64,000 nt of DNA from Druceiella hillmani (GCA_039881145.1 JAYKKI010000052.1:8871501-8935500), one strand, 5' to 3'. Counted from the stretch's first letter, positions 1 through 12,261 are shown. Numbers and translations are program-made. Notes: generated from the letters alone by a model not told the origin.

Positions 1-595
1 TAAACAAATAGTAGTAGATCAACCGTGATCTGATATTTTTTATTGGTAGCTATTACTTTGCAAAATAATTACATTATTAACCAAGTCAGGGTCCGATGCT
101 GAGTTCTGGAGACGAATTCTTATCATCCTTATAGAATGGAAATAAATCAAACGTGATTCAATGGTAGTTGTTACTTTGTAAAATAATTTTACCACCGATC
201 AGGTCAGGATCTGATAATGAGTTCTGGAGATAGACAATGGTATTCCTTAACGTATAGCAGTAGATCAATCGTGATATAAGATATTTACTTATGGTAACTG
301 TTGCTTTGCAAAATAACTACAGCATCCAACAGGTCAGCGTCTGATTTTGAGTTGTGGAGATTGACAGTGGTATTCCTTAACGGACGATAGTATATCAACT
401 GTGATTTAAGATATTTGCTACGGGTAGCTGTTACTTTTCAAAATAATTTCACCATCCACCAGGACAGGATTTGGTGTTGAGTTGTGGAGATGAACAATAG
501 ATTTCCTTAACGGATGATCTTAAAGTAATTGTAATTCAATATATTAGCTCATGACGGAAATAATTATGGAGATGAGTTCTGAAGGATTTGGTACG
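1..595. repeat. Degenerate tandem array, ~118-130 bp units (array 1)
   Basis: About four and a half diverged units run from the window edge. Landmarks recur in the same order in each: ATCAACCGTGAT-like, then ATATTTGCTA, GGTAGCTGTTACTTTGCAA, CACCATCCACCAGGTCAGG, GAGTTCTGGAGATG, CCTTAACGGATGATAG. The ATCAA landmark sits near 18, 146, 264, 394 and, decayed, 524, giving spacings of 128, 118, 130 and 130. The first unit is probably cut by the window edge. The same unit recurs near 47.9-48.4 kb, and a single decayed unit lies near 19.69-19.79 kb. No coding potential. An old satellite-like or element-internal repeat. Confidence 0.85.
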
Positions 596-2049
596 ACAAT
601 TGATGTGATTTTTTCAAGAAATTTAGCGAATTTGCAGAGTATATTTTATGTTTCTCCTTTTAGTTGTCATAAACCTGTAGTTTCGTATTTAAATTATGAT
701 AATAAGTGAATTAACTTATTTTTGATGCTCGACGTAAATATGGCTTTTCATTACTCACTGTAAATTAATTGTCAACAAATATTGCTACATTTTAAACCGA
801 TATATCAGCTTAAAGTTTATTTTTTTGCGTTATATGTACCACAATCGTCAAAAAAGTATTATTTTAACCACGCGTAAAAATGTATCGCACTCATTTCTTT
901 TCTTTTGTCGGCCGTTATCTGTTTTTGGTAACTTTTCCATGCAAAACATCAAAAATACTAAATTGAAACTGAAGATTTAAAACTGAAGATATTGTAGTTG
1001 GTGAAGAACTTTGAACAACTCTTACTTTGTAACTGGAATTTTAGGAGTCCTAATTTTTCGTCTGAAAATCTGGTATCACTTCAATTGACATATTGAAATA
1101 GATCTTAATCATGATCCCATTAAACAAAAAGTACGTTTTGAATTGCATCTTCTGAAGTTACTTGCGAATCAGAAACCACCTATATAAATTACCGAAATAA
1201 TGTTAAAATCAATCAGGGTAAAGCAACAAAAGAAAAAAATAACAGTTAACACAATATATAAAATAATCTAGCACTATTGAGCGGCTAAATACTAATCACA
1301 ATATGTTCCATATTATTATATAAACTCAATATTGTTATAATACTTGAAAAAAAGTAACTAAACTAACAACTATCAATAACAACATCGACTAAAAAAGACT
1401 TACGTAAATCGTTTCCTGTGGTATAGGTAGACCCCATTCAACTACCGCATCGTCTACACACCTACGCTGCTTAAAGCAGACTGATGTAATCGGACATTCC
1501 CCACTCCCATTAAAATATACGGAGCCCCAAAATAATTACTCGATTATGAATAAATTATATAAATTATGTATAAATAAAGATTAATTTTTACTATATTGGT
1601 TTATAACCCAGGGGATATTTCTATTATTTAAAAAATAATCATACTCCTATGTATGAGTATCTCTTTTTCACTATGATAAATTAGGTAATGAAATAAAACA
1701 GGTAATTATTTTATGAAAATTGCATATTTCTACCAATACAGCCTAAGTTAGTACTTCAGACGCTCTCGAACTCACTTATATTGCTGAAAACTACTTTCAT
1801 CGAATAATGGGTATTTTAATCATTGAAAAGTAATTTAGTATTTGTATTATTTTCCATATATGTATAATGTGATAAAAAAATGTCGACCACACTACTATAA
1901 TTTTCACGAGATAAAAGAGAGTCATTCAAAGAGGATTTCAATAAAAGAAAATTTAATTTCTCTTTTACATCTCACTTTAAATTAGAAATTATGTCCCATG
2001 TCTATTAGCAAAACTTTCAGCGTTTATCATTTTATTGGTTATTTTATTA
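596..2049. other. AT-rich sequence without recognisable gene
   Basis: No ORF of note and no recognised repeat on either strand. A short stretch of mixed composition near 1420-1530 contains no reading frame I recognise. Confidence 0.6.
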
Positions 2050-3361
2050 ATCTGTCTCTTTTCTTCTATCAACGAATAGTAATTCACGGAATCTTTAAAG
2101 GTTAACAGAGCTGCTAGTTACTAAGTTGTAAAGATTACCTCCATGTATTCCTTTATGACATTACATTACAGCAGTTTTATCAACAAGTGAAGGAACATAA
2201 TTCAAAGTTTTGTTTTATCTTCGCTCACCCCTCAGGCAGTGATTTTGAAAAGAAAAACGGTTTTTAAATAAAATTTCTAAATACAGAAAGCTGATCTTAA
2301 TTACAATTTTCTTCACGATATATTTTATAGTTAAGTATAATACAAATAGTAAAAAAAATTCAAAATTCGGTGTTCATATCGCTTAGATTTATTTCTTCCA
2401 AAATTAACTCAATAGAAAAAAAATCATCAACTTTATTCGAAATCCTTGTCACCCTACTAAATTCCATTAAGCGTTTTTTTGCGCACATATCTATTATTTT
2501 TGTGTACATATACTGGATATAGATACACAAAAATAATGAATTTGAAAATGTGAAATTTTCGGCTACCTTGTTTTATTTTCTTGGAAACAAAAACCTGCCA
2601 AACAATCGACGCGCTAAGATTTTTCTTCTCACAGCTTATTCATGCGCCATGATTTGCTGAAATATATTTTGTTATTGATTCGGCCACTATAATAAAAAGC
2701 TGTTTACGTCAAGCCCTAAGACAATGATAAATAGATAGCCCAGAGCTTCCGCAATGAAAAGTATTCCGCGATAAGGATTCCCTTCTTATTCCACATGTCG
2801 ATAATTTGTTTAAATATTGCAATAGAATATTAAGTCACATCATTTGGCAAATAACTTCTCGAAATCTCTTTGTACTTTGTATTGTTACTATTTTAGGTAC
2901 GGACCCTATGTGACGTAACTAAATAAAGCCATTTGGCTTATTAATTCCGGAAGCAATATCCACCCATGCAGCCATCTTAAGCTGCTATTATAAATTTCGT
3001 TAAGATAGTAATAATATAATATCGATTCTGAATTTTTTTCTTTCATTATTCTTTAGCAAATTCTAAAAATTAAAAAAAGCATCTTTTCATCACTAGTATT
3101 CGAAATATGAACCTTCCGTCCAATAAAGTTTACACTATTAAATAACAATTTCTTTCCATGACAAAGTCAAACTTAAAAATAAAACTTCCTATCCAGCCAT
3201 AAATGCATTTTCGGTATTTTGTGAGTAAATTTTCAAAAGCTAACGGAAATAATTGTCCCAATTTTAAAATGAAATACCAATAGAGCACAAAGCTAAGATA
3301 TCGCTAAAACGATTTCAAAATTTATATCCTACGCTAATATCTTTAATGTTATTTCAATTCA

Positions 3362-3475
3362 TTTGTTATTCACAATTAAATGAAACTACGTGATGTGGTA
3401 TTATTTCTACTTTTTTTAAGTTCTTTTACAAAATTAGTTTCTTCTACAAAATTAACGCTAAATATATTCAATATT
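3362..3475 (-). repeat. Penelope-like foldback fragment, copy 1
   Basis: The antisense arm (ATTCACAATTAAATGAAACT, then TGATGTGGTATTATTTCTAC) is followed directly by the sense tail of the same repeat (CTACAAAATTAACGCTAAAT, ATATTCAATA). The central hammerhead-like part is missing. It reads as a collapsed inverted pair lying inside copy A of the large repeat. Confidence 0.6.
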
Positions 3476-4092
3476 CATCATTTATTATTACTTGTTTAAT
3501 CACTTTTATATTTTAATATACTCTTGATATCGTATTTTTAAGCTTAAATAATACAACGATCGATTAACTACAAAGAAATTAATGCAAAAACTTAATATGA
3601 AATTGTCAGTATTATTCCATGAAGCTTTACCGGTATTTATAGCTATGTAAACTGGCGTTACAATTTTTCTTAATTACAATTAAAAACCCTTATTTTCAAA
3701 TTTATCACGCTTTTTTCCTTAATTGAGAAATAAATGTTTAGTACAGTCTTCTTTACTCGCATTTTACTTCAAAATCTGCAAGTAAGTAAAGTTTCTATTT
3801 AAAACATCGGGAAGAAAATGAATTTATTTAAATGGAATTAAACATTTGTCTAAAATAGACGTGTTACAAACCATGGCCCAATTAGAAGTTCGCTAATTTA
3901 TTTATGAATTTCATGACACGGATCGGCCATTAAAACGTGCTGCTGATACAAGTGATGTCATGTAAAAGCAATTACGTATAAATTACTATATTGTACATAC
4001 TGTTATCCGCGAGTTACATTGCTCGTAATCGAAAACCGATAGGCGTAAAAAGTTTTAGTCTTTTTTATACGAAACGGATAAAATTTATTTTT

Positions 4093-4386
4093 AAGTTCGT
4101 TTTTTGCAAGAAAGGCTCAAATTAAATAAGTATTTAATTAATTTTCTCTATTTAATCAATATATTATTAAGTACTTATAGTGCCACAAATAGCTCGCTAA
4201 TTCATATCTCTACTCTTAAATTATCCTTAGTTCATTTAAGTTCGTTTTAAGTTCGTTTTTTACAAGAAAGGCTCAAATTAAGTAAGTATTTAATTAATTT
4301 TCTCTATTTAATCAATGTATTATTAAGTACTTATAGTGCCACAAATAGCTCGCTGATTTATATCTCTACTCTTAAATTATCCTTAG
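4093..4386. repeat. 156 bp tandem duplication
   Basis: The block 4093-4230 is repeated at 4249-4386 with only a few changes. Both copies begin AAGTTCGTTTTTT and contain AGAAAGGCTCAAATTAA, AGTACTTATAGTGCCACAAA and TAGCTCGCT. The period is 156 bp. High identity implies a duplication much younger than the surrounding repeat copy. Confidence 0.95.
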
Positions 4387-5000
4387 TATTGATAAGAAAA
4401 GTTGAATTATCCGTATCATGGAATAATCATCCTTTACCGAGGAACTTTGATTTAGCCAATAATATATTATATTCTCTATCTAGACTAAGGGTAGCTGATT
4501 TAGCTACTATTTATTTGATATCTTGCATTCATGCAAATCGGATTATTAACTTTCAAAATGTCCATTACGAATACTTATATTAAAATCACGAATACGTATA
4601 TTAAAATTACAAAATGCATCATTACTATCTTAATAATAAAAAGGAAAATATTTATGTAATAAAATGGAGTGAAAAACTATATTCTGGGACAAAATATAAT
4701 TTGATTGAATATTTCCAGTATATTTATTAAATTGCCCACAAGAACTAGATGAGTAAACAATAAATGACTTGTTTGTGAAAACTAGTATTCACCGAAATGT
4801 GGCCATTGAATATAAATAGATACATATTGTAACTAAATATTTGTTTAAGAAAAAATATTTTAGAAACACAAAGTCCAATTTACCCCATTGTTGAACATCA
4901 TTTTCAGCAACCCGTTTATTCTATAGCTTTGATATTCGTTTATTAATAATGTTTTTCAAATAAAACAATGTATTTTATGCAATCGACAGACACGATTCAA

Positions 5001-5310
5001 AAATTGTATGTGTCACTTCGATTTTTCTTTTTAAATTTAGTAATATTGATAAGGTCGAACACACATCAAATAAAAAAATTACAGATATTGATAATCAACA
5101 CCACCGCTATAACTAATAAGCGGATAAAGGTAAATCTACAATATAGTACAAATACCCAAGACCTTCATAAAGTAATATTATTTATATTTTAAGTAACAAG
5201 TCTGTTTATCTCTCACACAACTTCTACAAAAATTATATTTTACATCAATGTGCTTCACACGTTTATAGAAAACATAGTTTGCAAATTTCAAAGCACTTTA
5301 GTTATCATTG
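5001..5310. other. AT-rich sequence without recognisable gene
   Basis: Contains part of a 74-codon ORF (4968-5192 plus) with low-complexity, unrecognised sequence. Nothing else is visible. Confidence 0.6.
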
Positions 5311-5314
5311 TACA

Positions 5315-6150
5315 GAAATATAATACAAAATTTGCACATAAACTGACTTCTTCAACTCTTCGTTCGTCAAATCAGCAGTTACATCAAGATATGTAATGTC
5401 AAAATTAAGCTGCACAAATAATACAACCAACAACTGAATTTTCATATGCCTAGCCACAGGGTAAAAGTTTCAGAGAACTTTTGCATGAATTCTTTGGTCA
5501 CCAGTCTAGTATTGTAACGAACACTATTATGTTTTATTTTAACACCCACTCACACCTTGCTACTGTACCACTTTTTAGAGCATCGACCAGTTTCTGTGCA
5601 TTATTGTCCTCAAAACACTGAATATCCTCCTTCATAGCATTCGATCAATGTTCTCATTGTAATACTTTCAATACTTCTTCCAGAAACAAACCATTACAAC
5701 CGTCAAACATATCTGTAACACACATATTCATATATTCATAACTCTGAGGCTATTTTCTGTCCCATTTAGTTCTTCCTAAGTCCTTATTAGAGTCTGCCTC
5801 TATTACCTGTAAGTATTCCTCTATTTCTGGTAACTTTTCAGCATCGGCATAGTCTCACTTATTGGATGTCAAATTATCAACTGCCTCTGCCTTGGCTAGA
5901 AATTTAGGTACCTTATGATCCCCACTGAATATGCAATTTTAAATGGGTGCTTCCCCCCATGTTTCTAGGAGCCTCAGTTATGATAACATTGCGATTCAGA
6001 GTTACCATATTTTTTATGAAGTCATAAACTCTATAACCTTTTACAGTTTCAGAAAATCCTACTAAAGTGTTCTTCTGGGAATTTTTAACCATTTTATTCT
6101 CCATTCTACCAGAACGTGATCCATTACTAGACTACTGAAGATGCAGAGGT
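5315..6150 (-). pseudogene. Ty1/copia retrotransposon relic (integrase end and RT start)
   Basis: Read on the minus strand from about 6150 downward, the translation gives LVGFSETVKGYRVYDF and then LNRNVIITEA. This is the copia integrase C-terminal signature (usual form FVGYSxxSKGYRxYD, followed by SRDVxFxE). After an acidic, low-complexity spacer comes EAMKEDIQCFEDNNA-like sequence, KLVDALKSGTVARCEWVLK, RYNTRLVTKEFMQKFSETFT and VQLNFDITYLDVTA. These match the beginning of the copia reverse transcriptase domain (EAMxxE, WELV, KCKWVFK, KARLVAKGFxQ, HQMDVxxAFLNG). Stops and frameshifts interrupt it, and the relic ends before the catalytic YVDD motif. No LTRs were recognised. The longest open piece is the 63-codon frame at 5913-6104. 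The family assignment is secure. The outer limits are approximate. Confidence 0.87.
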
Positions 6151-7739
6151 GGCTTATGTCTGATTTAACTCCATGTCAATGTTCCATCTATATATTAATA
6201 CATAGATATAATCGTAATCGATCATGTCAACAAATGATTTATATCTCTAAGGCTTGATTCGACGATAGATAATTTTCCTGAAGTGCTATCTTTAGGATCA
6301 TTTAGTCTTTTACGACCTAACATATAGCTCACAACCATAATACCGTATTCCTATTTGCATCTGTTAAACTAACCAGGTAAAAATAAGCTGAATAATTTAA
6401 CAGATGAAAATATTAATACACCATTTGGGAATTTTTATTTCTTGTTACCGTAGACATATTTTTTGGAATCAGCATAAACGAGCATCTCAAAGGTCGAATG
6501 AATTATACATGCTAAGGGAAGATTATATCCATTTGACACCTGCCAATTTTCAAACTTAATCCGTTGCGGTGCGGTAGCAGATTGTTTGAGGAGAGGGTCC
6601 AATAGTAATTTTTAAGTCGTCAGGAAAACCGTCAGATTTGTGAAATTATGTTTGTACAATTAAATATAATATCGTGCTTAGTTAGCGAACAAACGGCATG
6701 ATTAAGTATAATACACCAAATGGAGCGAAGTGTCGTAAATAGTGTGCGGATAAACTTTTTATTAAAATTAATCGACTGTTAAAAGTGAAGTGGAAATCAA
6801 TAAAATCAAATTTTCTCAAAGTTATTTATAACAAAGTAAAATTATTGTACAAAAATATAGACAGAGAAAAATAACCCGCAGAATTAAAATTTATATGGAG
6901 AAGTTATGGGTTGAAGAATAGGATAAAAAAATACATAAGGAGGCTGAAGAATGTTAATAAATTGAGAATAAAAATTTCTCAATTAATCTGTTAAAATAAA
7001 ATTATTTCTTTTTTTTCCAGGGTATAAAATCAAATCATAAATATTTTTTAAACTCAGCAATATTATAATTTTAAATACTTAAGGGATGCTCCTGCATTCT
7101 GAAAAAAATCATTGACAATCCATCTTCCAAAAAATACATAACCTGAATCATATTTCCAAATAATCAGAATCGTCATAGTAATAAAAAATTTTCAATTTAA
7201 TTAACCTCAAAAATGACGACCCCACCTCCCCAAACAAATGCAATGAGTTCTTTGTACTGGTATTATAAAAGGTGTATTATGAATATAAATTGATATCCAT
7301 CACAACCATTTCCGTGAGGAGTTTTCAACTCTTAAAATTCAATGAAGTTAGAATTATTTTTGCCATGTAGGACAGTGTCAGAGAACTCTGCAATAAGGGG
7401 GATTTTAAATTCTGCCGCATTCTCTGTAGTTATAAATACCAATACTCCATAGTTAACGAGCTCTTTAAGTAATAGAGAGTCTATTACACTAGTGCGTTAA
7501 TAAGTGAAAATAGCTATGATATCCTTCTTCTGTGAAATATAAGTTAGAGAGTTGTTTTGTGATTCGTTATAATAACTACACGTGAAAGAGCACCTGCTTT
7601 CGTTTGGCATTTAACTGCCTTATAATTAACTTGAAATTCAATTATTCTCACACTAAACTCTATCTTGTGAATCTCCAATTAGTTTCTTTTAGTAAAAATA
7701 TCCACTGGAGTTATTTGTAATCAGTTAGTATAATTTAAT
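6151..7739. other. AT-rich sequence without recognisable gene
   Basis: Could include further decayed copia sequence just upstream of the relic (6150-6500 read on the minus strand), but I saw no motif that proves it. The rest holds no recognised gene or repeat. Confidence 0.5.
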
Positions 7740-8380
7740 ATGGTATAAATGAATATGGCAGTAAGAACTTCATGGTCGAGATAATATCCAAGACATGGAC
7801 CAGACCTTCCCGATCATGCTTCCCGATTTCAAAACATTCTGTAAACCACTCTTCGTTCTTTACTTTGACATTTTTTTTAAAGCCATTCGTTAACGGTTAA
7901 GTAATTTTAACAAAGTTATTTATTAATTTGTGTTAGTAGCTAAGAAGTCCGAAAAATTCTTTTATCTCCTTTTGTATTTTGAGGGTAAGGTACTTTAGAA
8001 TAGCGTTGGTCTTGTTGAGGTTTGACTTTTCCCCCACACGTTGTTAAGTCTCATACAACGTTTTGCGTTTAAAAATTTCCGATTTATCTATATATGTTCT
8101 GAGATTTTCATACGTTAGTAATTAAAAGCCTTATTTAACCTTATCACGTGTTCCTACAACGAGGTAGAACATATTATATTATCGTCTAGGTATATTTGAT
8201 GCACGTTGTTCAGTAGCTCCCGTAATATGCTATACACCAGGCTTTGAATAGTCTCCGCAATATTTTTCTGACCAAATGTCAAACGGGTGTATTCATAATG
8301 CTCACTTTCTACCTTTAACGCGATTTTTTAATGCTGTAAGGATCAATCTTGACCTAATAAAATCCATCTGTAATTGCACT
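7740..8380 (-). pseudogene. Ty3/gypsy reverse transcriptase relic, copy 1
   Basis: Read on the minus strand, the order follows a gypsy-type RT. DGFY*VKIDPYSIKKSR lies near 8360-8320. It is followed after a frameshift by EHYEYTRLTFGQKN, then ETIQSLVYSILRELLNN, then the catalytic box IYLDDNII (usual form VYLDDIIV) near 8200. Further down come LKYLTLKIQKEIKEFFGLLS and NNFVKIT*PLTNGFKKNVK, matching the region after the RT active site (VKEIRSFLGLxxYYRRFI, FAKIAxPLTxLLKK). Both aspartates of YLDD are kept, but several stops and at least one frameshift make it non-functional. No LTR, protease or integrase was seen. It lies directly beside the mariner relic and in the same orientation as the second gypsy relic beyond it. 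Confidence 0.87.
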
Positions 8381-8393
8381 GAGATAGAAAATA

Positions 8394-9446
8394 TTGGGTT
8401 GGCTAATAAGTTTTCAACTCCGAGTTGCTGCCAGCAATTTTTATTAAAAAATTATATGTTACACTAAATTTAATTTAAGGATACACCACTACTTGTCGCC
8501 ATCTAGTTGGCAGTAAAAATATGCCTTTCTTGTAAAATTTCGGTGACTCTGATTCAAAAAACTCTGCTAAGTCGTTTTGGAGTTCTTTTTGACGTCGATT
8601 TTTTTCACGTAAATTGTTATTTAGAGCCCTGAATAAATTGTATTCAGAGAGCGCAATGTCCAACAAATATGGTATAGAACCTAGCCGAGCTCCTCTAATT
8701 TACCACGTGTACGTTTTGAAACAAATGGTCTAGCATTGCCATGTGGAAAATAAACTCGATCCTGTTGACTACTCAATTTCTTAACTAATCGGTCTAATTG
8801 TCCACAGCAAATATCTGCATTAATTGTAAGTCCCTCTGGAAGCAACTTCCAACAAATAATACCCTTGATATTCCCCCAGCAGCTAAACATCCCCTTTTTA
8901 TCACTTATTTCAGGTTTGGATACTGAAACTCCTATTTTCCAGCCATTGACGTTTACGTGAACGTTTAACGTATATAACCCACATCTTATCGCCAGTTACT
9001 AGCTGATTCAGCCAGTCGAAGTTACGTTTCAATATCCATAACTGTTGACAAGTATCAACTCTGCACTAAAGGTGATATGATGACAACTTATGGGGTATCC
9101 ACATACCGCATTTTGAAACTTTTCTCAATTCGTTAAAATGTGTTTCTATGGTGCCACGACTGCAGTGTAGCTTATCTGCCAATTGACTAGTCGTCAGTCG
9201 AGGATCTTTCTCAATTAGGCGTTGTAATCGTTGAACGTCCAATTCAAGAACACGTCCGATACAGTTTTCGTCCTCAAGGTTGTTGCCTCATTCCTGAACT
9301 TTCTGAACCAAATATTTGCCCTCGTGTAAGGCACCTTGGACTCGCTCATCGCATGAAATATATTATTTGTGCCAGTTTTTGCAATGTGGTCTAGACAAAA
9401 TTCGTAAAAATAATAGAATGCGTATTTGAAATCGATTTAAATCCAT
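8394..9446 (-). pseudogene. mariner transposase relic (IS630-Tc1-mariner)
   Basis: A cut-and-paste DDD transposase, decayed. On the minus strand a probable start near 9446 (MDLNRFQIRILLLF) leads into a helix-turn-helix stretch (RLQRLIEKDPRLTTSQLADK, near 9240-9175). HFNELRKVSKCGMWIPH follows, then the first catalytic box VTGDKMWV (8981-9000), which retains Asp. The middle (IICWKLLPEGLTINAD, CCGQLDRLVKK) is clear. In the second box the usual HxDNARPH reads PHGNARPF (about 8727-8745), so Asp has become Gly. The third, usually PSDYHLF, reads LSEYNLF (about 8630-8655), so Asp has become Glu. The C-terminus matches FYKKGIFLLPTRWRQVV. Frameshifts are present. One terminal repeat is visible at 8394-8412 (TTGGGTTGGCTAATAAG) next to a TA; the opposite end is not recognisable. 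It sits between two gypsy RT fragments. Confidence 0.95.
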
Positions 9447-9473
9447 TATTTTTTATGTAATTAATTTAAACCT

Positions 9474-9790
9474 TCAGTGCTGACTGTTGTCAACTGACTG
9501 CACTTTGTCCCATTTTGACTCTACTGCAAAACCTTCTTTAAGTTTCGAGAATCTGCCTGGAAAAGTCCCAAAGTTGTAGCTAAAATTTACTAGTCGTCCT
9601 AATATTATGACTTCATCTAGGTATATTTGACTTATTTCATTCAGTAACCCGCTGTGCATGACCCATTGGAAGGTTGCTAGTGCATTTTTCCGCGCGAGTG
9701 GCTAGCGACTGTATTCATAATGCTCAATCTCTGAATTCAACTCCATTTTCTAAACGTTAGGATACATTTCAAACTAATAGAATCCATTTA
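9474..9790 (-). pseudogene. Ty3/gypsy reverse transcriptase relic, copy 2
   Basis: On the minus strand, NGFY*FEMYPNV near 9785-9750 precedes HYEYSR*PLARKNALATFQ near 9725-9670. MHSGLLNEISQIYLDEVIIL follows, running into the 61-codon open frame 9474-9659. This matches the gypsy RT core (SGFYQIxxD, HYEFxRMPFGLKNAPATFQR, GLLxxxxxVYLDDIIVF). The active-site box reads YLDE instead of YLDD, and stops interrupt it, so it is dead. It overlaps in content with the relic at 7740-8380, so these are two separate copies and not one element split by the mariner. The 80-codon frame just upstream (9774-10016) shows no gypsy motif apart from its last residues. Confidence 0.83.
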
Positions 9791-10029
9791 TTAAACCTAT
9801 CCAGTATTGGCAGAACAAAAAGGCAGAACAAGGCAAATTTATTTTTATATATTTTTCTATAAATAAATCACTGTTTTTTGTCTCTACGGATATTTTCGTT
9901 TTCAGTGCACTGTAATTTTTAATTATAGTTTCAAATTTATTTAAACTATCGGATTTTAAAATATCATAATGGTCATTTATTTTAGTGGCATTATGTTTGG
10001 TCTTTACTTCATTCATAAATATATATTTA

Positions 10030-12260
10030 TTGGCTTACAGTTCTTTTAAGAAATCAAAACCAGTCAGTCGATCAACCGTTCTATGGAACTTACAAAACGA
10101 TAAGATATGCCAATTATAAGGATCAGTTTCAGTCGCGCCCATGCGTTACCCTGTATATTAACGTTGTATTGCTTTTATTTATATTTTAGTAGATAAATTT
10201 TGTGGTTTTTGTACTGGAACTCTATATGAAACGACGTTTGAATGGTCGTTAAATTATTTCGTTATGATGTTAAATTACTTCGGGAGGCTGAGTGTAATAC
10301 AGCATATATATAAATTGATGCTTTCATGCTATGAGTTTTGTACCGTGGTTTGCTATGGACGTGTTTAGAGATAATTTATGTATCGTTGTAAATATGTTTA
10401 TAGATTTATGTATATTGCATAACTATTGGCCAGGTTTTTAATCTGATTACCTGAATGGTTATATCATGTGGTATTTTTAAATCTGCTAAACATATTTTGA
10501 GATCTACTTGTCCATAAAAATTATATTTACTTATTTTGCGTGTATGCTTAAGAGTTTTGCTGATTTATTTAATATACCGTTTAAGGTTAGAATATTACAG
10601 AAATCACTTGGCCGAGGAGACTTGTATAAAAAAATTATATGATTTTAAACCTCCCAGATTGCCGTCAAATTTTGTGATCATTCCCACACCTAATTGTTGT
10701 ATATGCTTTTTTAAATTAATATTTTTAATATTTTTTTTATTAACAAATAATTACAATTATATACAAAAATTTATTACAATTATACAATAAACACATAAGT
10801 AAGGAAAGGAGTGAAGGTGTCTAGCTTAAGATAGATATCTGTTATGGCTTCTGTAAGTGTGACTGTTACTGTTAACAGCAACATATAAATTCTCATTGAT
10901 CGATGTGTTGAATGTTAAATTGTATATTTAGGTTTTTGCTGTTTTTTTTAAATTGCTTATTAATAAATATTAATATTACTTTACTTCTTTTCCATTAAAT
11001 TTGATTGCTCCCAAATATTTTATTTAATTGCAGCGATCAATCCTCACTACTTTGATTTGATTATTTTGCTGATAATCTTTAATTTCTTTCACTCTTCGCT
11101 TAAGTGTTCCAATCTAAACCTGTTTGAGATTAGAGACGGGTTTTCTTTTAAACAAATGGCAAATTCAGTTTCATTCATGAAATTTTCTATGAAGCTCAAT
11201 CGGAACTACCTTGTAATCTTCTAGCAAGTTTTCTTGGATATTTTCTTGGACCAAGAAAATTTAGTATCAAAATGATTATTTTTTTTATTAAAAGAAGCAA
11301 AGAAATTTTTAAAAAAATTACAATTTGAATACCTTGACTATTTTGAGTTTGAAGCTAAGATTTAAAATTTTGCAAGATAAACCTGTTTCTTTCGATTCGG
11401 GATATAATCGATAAATAAATATTAGACATGGAGGCATACTGATTTCGTAATTCTATCCTATTATTCTGTCTCAACATAAATTTTATACTTTAATAAAATA
11501 AAATGTATTTTGAAATTCAAGTGTTCAAAATAAACGCATAAGAAATTGAAAAAATGCTATCCCTACACAAAAAACTTCAGGTACTTTCAAAACCCCTTGG
11601 TGATAAACTTATCACTAATGGTCGATACCTTAAAACATCTACCGTTTGCCAGTGTTTTTATTTTAGCTGTAAATAGCCCGAAGTTAAGCTAATGAACTAT
11701 TTTATACTAACGTATATTATGTTTCAAAACAGAGTCTGAGCACCAAACTTCATATTAATTTAAACAAATGGCCAGAGATGATATATTCCCATTTCCTTGC
11801 CAGCACGCGACCGCATTTATAAGTGCATCAGCAAGTTCTAGTTTCGCAAATGTTCCTAAAGTTCGAGACGTTGGTATGGTTAAACAAAAGTAATGAAAGT
11901 AAGATAATCTTATTATAATTACTCGTAAGGCTGCTTTTAGGAAACACGAATTTGTCACACGGAATTTGAACGTGTTTCAAGGCATCGCCTGTAGGAAGGC
12001 TCTGTTTGTTGCTGTCATTCAAAATAAAATAAACTTAGCTACTGAGTTAAATTATTAAATAGTATTTTAATTTTAGAATGCACGCCATTTTAAGATTCAT
12101 GTATTAAGAAGTGCTTTTGAATTTATTTCTGCAGCAATTTATTATATACACAAAAAATACTGGTCACAGTTTTCAAACATTTTTGCTTTTGATAAGATTT
12201 TAACAATTTTTGTTAAGCAAGCAAATATGATAAAAACCTTACGTAATATTAAATCCAAAA
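10030..12260. other. AT-rich sequence without recognisable gene
   Basis: Contains unrecognised short frames at 10536-10790 (plus), 11755-11958 (minus) and 11828-12022 (minus), with ordinary AT-rich composition and no family motif. Confidence 0.55.
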
Positions 12261-12261
12261 T

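Larger units (their letters stand above)
2050..5000 (+). repeat. Large diverged repeat family, copy A
   Basis: Collinear blocks are shared with 22.26-25.0 kb (copy B) and in part with 39.78-41.72 kb (copy C). Shared blocks in order: an ACAGAGCTGCT region near 2105; CATGATTTGCTGAAATAT near 2648; AAGCTGTTTACGTCAAG near 2697; a TAAGTCACATCATTTG region near 2832; GTGTTACAAACCATG near 3861; GAAAACCGATAGGCGTAAAA near 4031; GCCCACAAGAACTAGATGAG near 4735. Orientation is called plus only because all copies run the same way. No conserved protein frame was recognised, so this may be a non-autonomous element or an old segmental duplication. A foldback fragment (about 3362-3475) and a 156 bp tandem duplication (4093-4386) lie inside it. 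Confidence 0.65.

Noticed and set aside
1..595. CRISPR array
   Set aside because: Units are diverged along their whole length with no unique spacers; the genome is eukaryotic.
9774..10016. 80-codon minus ORF upstream of gypsy copy 2
   Set aside because: Only the last residues (NGFY) fit the RT; the rest matches nothing in a gypsy polyprotein.
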